Source: Faeciplasma sp900553675 (GTDB taxonomy: Bacteria; Bacillota; Clostridia; Oscillospirales; Ruminococcaceae). From it: a DNA stretch of 64,000 nucleotides. Position 1 is the first letter of the stretch. Every line of letters starts with the position of its first letter. The DNA lies in contig CAUAFG010000013.1 in the NCBI GenBank assembly GCA_958428235.1, forward strand, positions 1 through 64,000, in the 5' to 3' direction. The position numbers and the translations under genes were made by a program. This document shows, in pieces, positions 54,645 through 61,138 of this stretch. The notes under the pieces were generated by a model, which saw only the letters and a program-made list of their open reading frames with translations, was not told the DNA's origin and searched no databases.

Positions 54645-54752
54645 ATGGAAAAAGAACTGTATACAACTCCGGAAATGGAGATAGTTGAGTTTGACACAGA
54701 AGATGTCATTGTTACGAGTATTGATGAGGGTGAAGTAAGTCCATTTGCTTGA
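54645..54752 (+). CDS. 35-residue acidic YxxP peptide, candidate RiPP precursor
   Basis: This short gene has a strong ribosome site, AGGAGG, 8 bases before ATG. The peptide begins MEKELYTTPEMEIVEF, is strongly acidic in the middle (DTEDVIVTS), and ends IDEGEVSPFA. YTTPEM fits the YxxPx(hydrophobic) motif that PqqD-type recognition domains bind in lasso leaders, and Thr24 lies where such leaders carry a Thr at -2. A PqqD-like gene lies 1.8 kb downstream in the same direction. Cleavage after VTS is inference; the resulting tail lacks Asp/Glu at positions 7-9, so a lasso ring is not expected. Ser32 could accept phosphate. Confidence 0.75.
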   Translation: MEKELYTTPEMEIVEFDTEDVIVTSIDEGEVSPFA

Positions 54753-54762
54753 TATTTTCCCC

Positions 54763-54795
54763 TGCCCGCAGACAGCCAACCTCTGTCTGCGGGCA
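54763..54795 (+). terminator. Hairpin/attenuator behind the small-peptide gene
   Basis: TGCCCGCAGACAG and CTGTCTGCGGGCA form a 13-bp perfect stem with a 7-base loop, 10 bases after the peptide stop. ATGCCCGTTTTG follows, a weak T tract. It would protect the upstream RNA or let only part of transcription pass to the enzyme genes. Confidence 0.7.
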
Positions 54796-54869
54796 ATGCC
54801 CGTTTTGTAATGCAGAGCGCACCGCTCCGTATTCCAAAGCAGACATAACTAAATTCTGGAGGAACCATA

Positions 54870-55778
54870 ATGAAAAAGCTTACAGCAATTCTTTCTGCCC
54901 TTGTGCTGATACTATCCGTCACCCCCGCGGCGTTCGCGACGGTATACTCCGAGGGGTATTTTAAGTACACCATCGCCGACGAATCCATAACCATAACAGA
55001 ATATTTCGGCAGCGAGGAGACGGTAACCGTCCCTGCAATGATTGCCGGAATACCGGTAAATACCATAGCTTCGGGCGCGTTCTCCGGCAGCGGAATCAAA
55101 GAGCTTAACCTGCCCGACACCATCACCAGCATTGAAAACGGAGCCATCGACGCGGGGGTTGTTATCAACTACAACAGCAATCTGCCGTCCGGCGGTCAGA
55201 CCCAGCCTGATCCACCGCAGCCCGATACGCCGCAGACTGATCCCACTCAGCCCTATTATCCCCAGCCGCCCTTGCCCGGACTTATTGCAAATCCGATTCC
55301 GCCGGTAACGCAGACACAGACCGAAGACGGCGAAGAGGATATAGTCGTCTCGGAGGAGACAGTTCCCGATGATATCACCGTTTCGGAAGCGACCACGGAC
55401 GATAAAGCGCAGTCGGAACAGCCAAAGCAGACCCAGACTCAGGCAACCAAGCCCGCAAAGTCCGACGAGACTAAGCCTAAGCAGTCGCAGACAAATCAGC
55501 CGCAGCCGTCCCAAGAATCAGCCGCAACCACCACTCAGAATGCGATTGAGGAGGTAGAAATCGAGCTTGACATACAAAGCACCGAGGCTGTGACAACCGT
55601 CGCAGATGAAACCACCGATTCAACCGAAGAAACCGAAGCTGCACCCGCTGCAGCGTCCGAGCCCGACAAGGACGATTCGCACAAGCCTGCCGGAGCTGTT
55701 GCTGTCTCGGCTGTTGCAGCGGCGGTTATCGCGGTGATTGCAGTTGTCGGAGTGATTTTGTGGAAGAAAAAGAAATGA
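54870..55778 (+). CDS. Membrane-anchored proline-rich surface protein with one LRR_5 unit
   Basis: This 302-residue protein has a signal peptide ending TPAAFA. A BspA-type leucine-rich repeat unit follows (IAGIPVNTIASGAFSGSGIKELNLPDTITSIENGA), then about 150 residues rich in Pro, Gln, Thr and Glu. A C-terminal membrane helix, AVAAAVIAVIAVVGVILW, ends KKKK. The long disordered stretch could be a spacer through the cell wall. Its stop overlaps the HPr-kinase-like start (ATGA), so the two are translationally coupled. Confidence 0.82.
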   Translation: MKKLTAILSALVLILSVTPAAFATVYSEGYFKYTIADESITITEYFGSEETVTVPAMIAGIPVNTIASGAFSGSGIKELNLPDTITSIENGAIDAGVVINYNSNLPSGGQTQPDPPQPDTPQTDPTQPYYPQPPLPGLIANPIPPVTQTQTEDGEEDIVVSEETVPDDITVSEATTDDKAQSEQPKQTQTQATKPAKSDETKPKQSQTNQPQPSQESAATTTQNAIEEVEIELDIQSTEAVTTVADETTDSTEETEAAPAAASEPDKDDSHKPAGAVAVSAVAAAVIAVIAVVGVILWKKKK

Positions 55779-56530
55779 AGCAAATAGTTATTTCACTGGC
55801 GGGGAGAGCAATAGGCATAACCCCGCTGTTTTCGGAGCTTGAGCATTTTTTGCAGGACTACATCACCGAAGCCGCGCCCGATTTCACCGTTGGCGCAAGC
55901 GCTGCGGATATCGCCTTTGAGCGAGAAAAGTCCGCCCGCGAGGATAGGACAGAGGGTCACGAGATACGGCGCTTTTCAGACGCATATCTCGAAACGCTGG
56001 CAGTGTATCGGAAAATCGCGGTGAAGCTTTTAGACGACGACATACTGCTTTTCCACGGCTCGGCTATTGCCGTGGACGGCACAGGGTATCTCTTCACGGC
56101 GAAAAGCGGAACCGGCAAAAGCACCCATACAAGGCTCTGGCGGGAGCTTTTTGGCGAGCGGGCGGTCATGGTCAATGACGACAAGCCTCTGCTTTGTATT
56201 TCGGACGGCAGGATAACCGTCTGCGGCACCCCGTGGGACGGCAAGCACCATCTGAGCAATAACATATCGGTGCCGCTGAAAGCCATATGTATTTTAGAGC
56301 GCGGCGCGCAGAACCGCATTGCTCCCATCACTAAGCGCGAAGCCCTGCCGATGCTTATGCAGCAGAGCTATCGCCCGAACGATACTTTAGCAATGATTAA
56401 AACCATGGAGCTTGTAGACAGGCTTGGCAGCTCGGCTGCGCTGTACCGTCTGCAATGCAATATGGAGCGCGAGGCGGCAGAAATATCCTACAAAGCAATG
56501 TCAGAAAGGAAAGATATAAATGAAGCTTAA
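55775..56530 (+). CDS. HPr kinase-like protein (HprK-type P-loop)
   Basis: This protein of about 251 residues carries a single P-loop kinase domain like the C-terminal half of HPr kinase. Walker A is AKSGTGKSTHTRLW near residue 112, Asp-rich VMVNDDKPLLC follows, and GTPWDGKHHLS matches the P-loop family's later motif. Known relatives in lasso peptide clusters, such as the paeninodin kinase, phosphorylate the precursor peptide. True HprK has an extra N-terminal domain and is larger. The start at 55775 overlaps the preceding stop. It could phosphorylate the small peptide, but this has not been shown. Confidence 0.82.
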   Translation: MKQIVISLAGRAIGITPLFSELEHFLQDYITEAAPDFTVGASAADIAFEREKSAREDRTEGHEIRRFSDAYLETLAVYRKIAVKLLDDDILLFHGSAIAVDGTGYLFTAKSGTGKSTHTRLWRELFGERAVMVNDDKPLLCISDGRITVCGTPWDGKHHLSNNISVPLKAICILERGAQNRIAPITKREALPMLMQQSYRPNDTLAMIKTMELVDRLGSSAALYRLQCNMEREAAEISYKAMSERKDINEA

Positions 56531-56780
56531 GGATGGATTTATAACAAGACAGACAGACGGCGAACAGATTATGGTAACCGTCGGCGATGTGGGATTTGCG
56601 GGACTTGTCCGCTCCAACAAAACCGCCGCGTTTATTGTTGACTGCCTGAAATCGGAAACCACCAAGGAAGCAATTGTCGACGCAATGTCCCGAAAATACG
56701 ACGCTCCAAAGGATGTCCTTGACAGGGACGTTGAGGGGATCCTTGCAAAGCTGCGTTCAATCGGTGCGCTTGATGAATAA
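56520..56780 (+). CDS. PqqD-like peptide-binding protein (RRE)
   Basis: This 86-residue protein has the PqqD fold pattern: a beta-rich start (DGFITRQTDGEQIMV), then NKTAAFIVDCLKSETTKEAIVDAMSRKYDAP and a last helix DVEGILAKLRSIGAL. RRE domains bind leader peptides and bring them to modifying enzymes. The gene overlaps the HPr-kinase-like gene by 11 bases and the peptidase gene by 8, so they are made together. Its natural ligand would be the YxxP peptide at 54645. Confidence 0.85.
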   Translation: MKLKDGFITRQTDGEQIMVTVGDVGFAGLVRSNKTAAFIVDCLKSETTKEAIVDAMSRKYDAPKDVLDRDVEGILAKLRSIGALDE

Positions 56781-57219
56781 CAGCATGACCTACGAGCAGT
56801 ATCTTGCCGAACACGGCTCGCTGACCTATACCTTTAAGGGAAGCAGCATGAATCCCATGCTCCGCGAGGGCAGGGACATCTTCGCCGTAAAGGCGAAGAC
56901 CGCCGAACGCTGCCGCAAATACGACGTTGTGCTTTACCGCCGTCCGCCGAATCAATATGTCCTTCACAGAATCATCAAGGTCAGGGAGAACGACTATGTC
57001 ATCATCGGCGACAACTGCGTAACCAAGGAATACGGCATCCGCGACGAGGATATCATCGGAGTTCTGACCGGATTTGTCCGCAAGGGCAGGGAGTATTCCG
57101 TTACAGACCGCAGATATCTTTGCTATGTGCATCTGTGGTGCGACTTTTTGTGGATACGTATAGGACTGCTGCGTCTGCGCGCGCTGGCGGGTCGGGTAAA
57201 AAGAAAACTGAAAGGGTGA
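56773..57219 (+). CDS. S24/S26 signal-peptidase-like protein
   Basis: This protein of 148 residues has the Ser box FKGSSMNPMLREG with Ser25, and a second box YVLHRIIKV with His65 in place of the usual Lys. It ends with GDNCVTKEYGI. Ser/His is the pattern of SipW/archaeal-type signal peptidases. There is a short hydrophobic C-terminal stretch (VHLWCDFLWIRIGLL) and a basic tail. It may cleave the small peptide or the surface proteins of this operon. The start at 56773 overlaps pqqD; upstream in-frame Met codons lie within pqqD. Confidence 0.82.
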   Translation: MNNSMTYEQYLAEHGSLTYTFKGSSMNPMLREGRDIFAVKAKTAERCRKYDVVLYRRPPNQYVLHRIIKVRENDYVIIGDNCVTKEYGIRDEDIIGVLTGFVRKGREYSVTDRRYLCYVHLWCDFLWIRIGLLRLRALAGRVKRKLKG

Positions 57220-57224
57220 TTTTG

Positions 57225-58382
57225 GTGAGAAGCTGCGAAAAGCAAATTATCTATCTTATAGCCTGCGCCCTTCACGATACCGCACCTGACGAGTCTGTTG
57301 TTGCCGGTATCGACTTGGAAGCCCTGTTTCGCTTGGCTAACGCACATTCGCTAACGGCTGTCACCTGCATGGGTCTTGAAAAGGGTCGTGCACTTGATTC
57401 AGCTCCTAAAGATATAGCCCAAAAGTGGAAGGAAGCCAAGGCTAAAGCTATCCGCAAAAATATGCTGCTTGACGCCGACCGACGCAAAATTCTTGACGAA
57501 ATGGAAAGGGCGGGAATATGGTATCTGCCGCTGAAGGGCTGTGTTTTAAAGGACTTGTACCCCAAATTCGGCATGAGGCAGATGGCGGACAACGATATTC
57601 TTTACGATTCGTCAAGGCTGGAAGATTTGAAGCGGATTTTTAGGGAGCAGGGCTACAGCTGGCAGGATGCAAAGGGCAGCGTCCACGACCATTTTGAAAA
57701 GCCGCCGGTGTACAATTTTGAAATGCACAGGGCGCTGTTTGCGCATGAGTCATACCCTGTTTGGGACGAAAAATACAGTGCGGTTAAAAATATGTGTATC
57801 CCTGATGAGGGCAAGCAGTTCGGCTTCCATCTGTCCGATGAAGACTTTTATGTTTATATTACCGCTCATGCCTACAAGCGCTTTTCAAATTCGGGTACGG
57901 GGCTTTGCACGCTTGTGGATTTTTACGTCTACAACCTTAAAAAGGGCAGGGCGATGAATCGGGATTACGTGGATTCCGAACTGAAATCGCTGGGAATTTA
58001 CGACTATGAAAGCATAAGCCGCCGTCTTGCGGATAAGCTTTTTGCAAAGCCGGATCCCGATTTTTCGGACAGCCTGATCGATGATGAAGCAGAGCAGCTT
58101 GAATATTATCTTGGCAGCGGGACCTATGGAACAGTCTCAAACCGTGTGTCAAAGACAATGACTGAGATTCAGGGAGATGGCAAGCCTATCCGCGGCGCAA
58201 CAAGGCTGAAATACATCTTATCAAGGCTTTTCCCGGGAAGACAGTGGTGCAAGGACGCTTATCCCTTTTTCTACAAATATCCGGTGCTGCTTCCCATATT
58301 GTGGGTATACAGGATTTTCCGCGGACTGATTAAGCGAAGAAAGCATATCGCAGGAGAAATCAGGGCTGTTAAAAAGCAGTGA
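57225..58382 (+). CDS. NTP_transf_5-type nucleotidyltransferase family protein
   Basis: This protein of 385 residues has the pattern ALFRLANAHSLTAVTCMGLEKG, then LPLKGCVLKDLYPKFGMRQMADNDILYD near residues 104-130. The LKG...YP...R...D.D arrangement is the active site of the family. Relatives occur in lasso peptide and other peptide clusters as tailoring enzymes, probably adding a nucleotide. It ends with a basic helix. GTG 57225 follows AAAGGGTGA and is the most likely start. It is the last gene of the unit, with a terminator after it. Confidence 0.85.
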   Translation: MRSCEKQIIYLIACALHDTAPDESVVAGIDLEALFRLANAHSLTAVTCMGLEKGRALDSAPKDIAQKWKEAKAKAIRKNMLLDADRRKILDEMERAGIWYLPLKGCVLKDLYPKFGMRQMADNDILYDSSRLEDLKRIFREQGYSWQDAKGSVHDHFEKPPVYNFEMHRALFAHESYPVWDEKYSAVKNMCIPDEGKQFGFHLSDEDFYVYITAHAYKRFSNSGTGLCTLVDFYVYNLKKGRAMNRDYVDSELKSLGIYDYESISRRLADKLFAKPDPDFSDSLIDDEAEQLEYYLGSGTYGTVSNRVSKTMTEIQGDGKPIRGATRLKYILSRLFPGRQWCKDAYPFFYKYPVLLPILWVYRIFRGLIKRRKHIAGEIRAVKKQ

Positions 58383-58417
58383 TTATTGTCAGCGATTCTG
58401 ATACAATTTCATATAAG

Positions 58418-58455
58418 AAATCCCGTCGGGAGAGTGCATCCCGATGGGATTTTTG
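58418..58455 (+). terminator. Terminator of the peptide-modification gene unit
   Basis: AAATCCCGTCGGGA pairs with TCCCGATGGGATTT (one G-U pair), followed by TTTTGT. Confidence 0.85.
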
Positions 58456-58541
58456 TATCTGCCGTATAGTCCGACAGCGATATTTCCAAGTCCGTTTGCG
58501 GAAATTCAGTCGCAGAATCCGGCATGTTGCGCAGATAAGTA

Positions 58542-58569
58542 TTGAAAATCTTTTGGGATATGCTAATAT
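58542..58569 (+). promoter_or_regulatory. Promoter of the LytTR-DUF3021-ABC operon
   Basis: TTGAAA and TAATAT are separated by 16 bases, 22 bases upstream of the start. Confidence 0.5.
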
Positions 58570-58591
58570 GAATTAGTGGGGAGGCGATGGC

Positions 58592-59032
58592 GTGAAGATA
58601 TCAATAAACATAGACCCAAGACTTACCGAAACGGAAATCGTTATAAACTGCGGCAGTCTTACCGAGGAAACGGAAAGCATTATTGCCGCGCTGCGCATGG
58701 AGGACAATCAGATAACGGTGATAAAAGACGGTGAGACTCACATACTTGATATTTCAAAAATAGCATATATCGAATCGGTTGACAGAAAAACCTTTGTTTA
58801 CACCGAAAGCGACTGCTACGAGTCAAAGCTAAAGCTTTACGAGATGGACAGCAGGCTTTGCGGCAGCAATTTTCTGCGCATAAGCAAATCATGTATCGTG
58901 CGGCTGAAATATATACGCTCGCTGAAATCCGAGTTCGACCGCAGGATAAGAATAACTCTTGAAAACGGCGAACAGCTCATCGCTTCAAGGCAGTATGCAG
59001 ACGAGCTGAAAAAAAGACTGGGGGTAATGTAA
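58592..59032 (+). CDS. LytTR DNA-binding regulator
   Basis: This 146-residue LytTR protein has KIAYIESVDRKTFVYTESDCYESKLKLYEMD and FLRISKSCIVRLKYIRSL. It is a paralogue of the gene at 14491, equal in length. It starts with GTG after GGGGAGG and is directly adjacent to the DUF3021 gene (stop and start touch). It probably controls this operon. Confidence 0.9.
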   Translation: MKISINIDPRLTETEIVINCGSLTEETESIIAALRMEDNQITVIKDGETHILDISKIAYIESVDRKTFVYTESDCYESKLKLYEMDSRLCGSNFLRISKSCIVRLKYIRSLKSEFDRRIRITLENGEQLIASRQYADELKKRLGVM

Positions 59033-59503
59033 ATGGATAAGAACTTTTCGGCACTGAAATTTCTATCGCAGGTGTTTATAATATACGGCGTTACGGCGCT
59101 TTTGCTGAATATCTTCTGTACTCTGTTCGGCGATATGTCAAAAAACATTTCCACGATTTTTTCTTTAGGAAGTGCTGGCGTGAGCGTTGCAACAAGCTTA
59201 CAGTTTTTGCTTGCGGTGACGGTGATAACCGCCCTGCGCGTAGTTTTTATGACCGATGTCCTGATAAAAAGAATGCCCATTGCCATAAGGATAGTTGCTA
59301 TGTTTTCGGCGGCATTTGCAATAACGGTCGCGTTTATCCTGCTTTTCAACTGGTTTCCGGCGGATATGCCGTTGGCGTGGATAATGTTTGTGGCGTGCTT
59401 TGCTATAAGCTGTGCCATCAGCACGGCGATATCCGTGATAGCGGAAAAGCACGAAAACCGCAGGCTTAAAGAGGCACTTGAACGCTGCAAGGAGGAGAAG
59501 TAG
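59033..59503 (+). CDS. DUF3021 family membrane protein
   Basis: This 156-residue protein has four membrane helices (for example LLNIFCTLFG, FAITVAFILLFNWF, MFVACFAISCAISTAISVIA) and a basic C-terminus. It is the second LytTR-DUF3021 pair in the window. The ABC ATPase starts one base after its stop. Confidence 0.85.
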   Translation: MDKNFSALKFLSQVFIIYGVTALLLNIFCTLFGDMSKNISTIFSLGSAGVSVATSLQFLLAVTVITALRVVFMTDVLIKRMPIAIRIVAMFSAAFAITVAFILLFNWFPADMPLAWIMFVACFAISCAISTAISVIAEKHENRRLKEALERCKEEK

Positions 59504-59504
59504 C

Positions 59505-60368
59505 ATGGAAACGTCAACTAAATCGGCAATCCGCGCGGACAATATCGTAAAATCCTTCGGAAAGAAAAAGGTTTTGGGCGGGGTCAGCTTTAACGTAACA
59601 AAAGGGCAGATATTCGGGCTTTTGGGTCCATCTGGAGCGGGCAAGACTACTCTAATTAAAATCCTTACGGGACAGCTCACCTGCGACTGCGGCACCGCCC
59701 TTATAAACGGCGTCCGCGCGGATAAGCTTAAAAGCGGGGAACGCAAACGGTTTGGCATAATGATGGATGATTTCGGTATCTACGAGCGTCTGTCCTGCTA
59801 TGAAAACCTGAAAATCTTTGCGGAAATATACGGAATCGGTAAGGACGGCATTGTAAGCGCGCTGAAAAAAGTGGGACTTGACGGTGCGGAAAAAACGTCC
59901 GCCTCAAAGCTTTCAAAGGGCATGCGCGTAAGGCTGAGGCTTGCAAGAGCTTTTATGAACGACCCCGATATAATCTTCCTCGACGAGCCGACAAGCGGGC
60001 TCGACCCCGCAACTGCTGAAGAGATTCACAAAATAATGCTGGAAGAAAAGGAAAAGGGCAAAACAATTTTTCTTACCACTCATACAATGTCGGAGGCGGA
60101 AAAGCTGTGCGACGAAATCGTGATGATAAACGAGGGCGGCATAGTCGAACAGGGAAGTCCCAAAGAAATATGCAGGCGGTATAACCATCAGCGTATGCTG
60201 CAAATTCACCTTTCAAGCGGCGAGGATATACAGCTGCGTCACGATGAAAAGGCGGCACAAAGGCTGTCGGAGCTTATCGCAGACGGCTCTGCGGAAACAA
60301 TACACACCACCGAACCCAACCTTGAAACGGTATTTATGGAGCTGACCGGAAAGGAGCTTGCGGTATGA
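59505..60368 (+). CDS. ABC transporter ATPase
   Basis: This 287-residue ATPase has Walker A GPSGAGKTT, signature LSKGMRVRLRLARA, Walker B IIFLDEPTSGLDP and switch TTHTMSEAEKL. It resembles exporters of the bacitracin/antibiotic type controlled by LytTR-DUF3021 pairs. The start at 59505 follows GGAGGAG. It overlaps the permease gene by four bases. Confidence 0.9.
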   Translation: METSTKSAIRADNIVKSFGKKKVLGGVSFNVTKGQIFGLLGPSGAGKTTLIKILTGQLTCDCGTALINGVRADKLKSGERKRFGIMMDDFGIYERLSCYENLKIFAEIYGIGKDGIVSALKKVGLDGAEKTSASKLSKGMRVRLRLARAFMNDPDIIFLDEPTSGLDPATAEEIHKIMLEEKEKGKTIFLTTHTMSEAEKLCDEIVMINEGGIVEQGSPKEICRRYNHQRMLQIHLSSGEDIQLRHDEKAAQRLSELIADGSAETIHTTEPNLETVFMELTGKELAV

Positions 60369-61057
60369 GAAACATCAAAGCTGTATTTTTAAAGCAGATA
60401 ATAGATACCGTTAAGAACAAGGCTGTATTGATTCAGTTTCTTATGTTCCCGATAATGGCGGTTATCATGGAAAACTCGATTATGATACCAGATATGCCCG
60501 AGCATTTCTTTGCTAAGCTTTTTTCGGTGATGTTCACCGGCATGGCTCCGCTTACCTGTATGTCGGCAATTATCTCGGAGGAAAAAGAAAGCAACACACT
60601 CCGCGTGCTTATGATGAGCAGTGTTAAGCCGTGGCAGTATCTTATTGGCACAGGCGCATACGTTTTTATCATGTGCATGGCTGGCACGGCTGTTTTTGCC
60701 CTGCTCGGGGAATACAGCGGCGCGGAGCTTGCGGTATTTCTTGCCGCAATGGCGGCTGGCATTATTTTGTCGGAGATTATCGGCGCGGTTATAGGCATTT
60801 TCGTAAGCAATCAGATGGCTGCAACCTCGCTTACGGTGCCGGTAATGATAGTTTTTTCGTTTGTCCCGATGCTGTCGACGTTCAACGAGAGCGTCAGAAG
60901 GGCTGCGAAAATAGTATACACCCAGCAGCTCAGCGAGATTATAAACGGCATTGGCAGCTTAGAAATATTGGCGGAAGCAGTTATTGTTGTCGCAGTGAAT
61001 TTTGCCGTGGGCGTCTTGCTGTTTGCTTTGGCTTATAGGAAAAAGGGACTGGAATAG
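60365..61057 (+). CDS. ABC-2 type permease
   Basis: This 230-residue permease has six membrane helices. The conserved loop SAIISEEKESNTLRVLMMSSVKPWQYLIG lies between helices two and three, as in ABC-2 export permeases. It couples to the ATPase upstream. The exported compound is not known; an antimicrobial peptide or lipid-like toxin is plausible. Confidence 0.88.
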   Translation: MRNIKAVFLKQIIDTVKNKAVLIQFLMFPIMAVIMENSIMIPDMPEHFFAKLFSVMFTGMAPLTCMSAIISEEKESNTLRVLMMSSVKPWQYLIGTGAYVFIMCMAGTAVFALLGEYSGAELAVFLAAMAAGIILSEIIGAVIGIFVSNQMAATSLTVPVMIVFSFVPMLSTFNESVRRAAKIVYTQQLSEIINGIGSLEILAEAVIVVAVNFAVGVLLFALAYRKKGLE

Positions 61058-61071
61058 TGCTTTAATTGCGT

Positions 61072-61114
61072 AAAAGCCGCAGAATCCACAATATAGGATT
61101 CTGCGGCTTTTTTA
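61072..61114. terminator. Bidirectional terminator
   Basis: AAAAGCCGCAGAATCC and GGATTCTGCGGCTTTT form a 16-bp perfect stem. It separates the ABC permease from the leftward kinase. The stem shares GCCGCAGAATC with the terminator at 26330. Confidence 0.92.
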
Positions 61115-61138
61115 GTGTAATTCAACAGTCAGGAATCA

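Noticed and set aside
54645..58382. Classical lasso peptide cluster
   Set aside because: PqqD, HPrK-like and nucleotidyltransferase genes fit, but no asparagine-synthase-like cyclase or B2 protease is present, and the peptide tail has no Asp/Glu at ring positions 7-9.
58379..58576. 65-residue open frame after the nucleotidyltransferase
   Set aside because: It runs through the terminator hairpin, and its Arg/Ser-rich composition looks non-coding.
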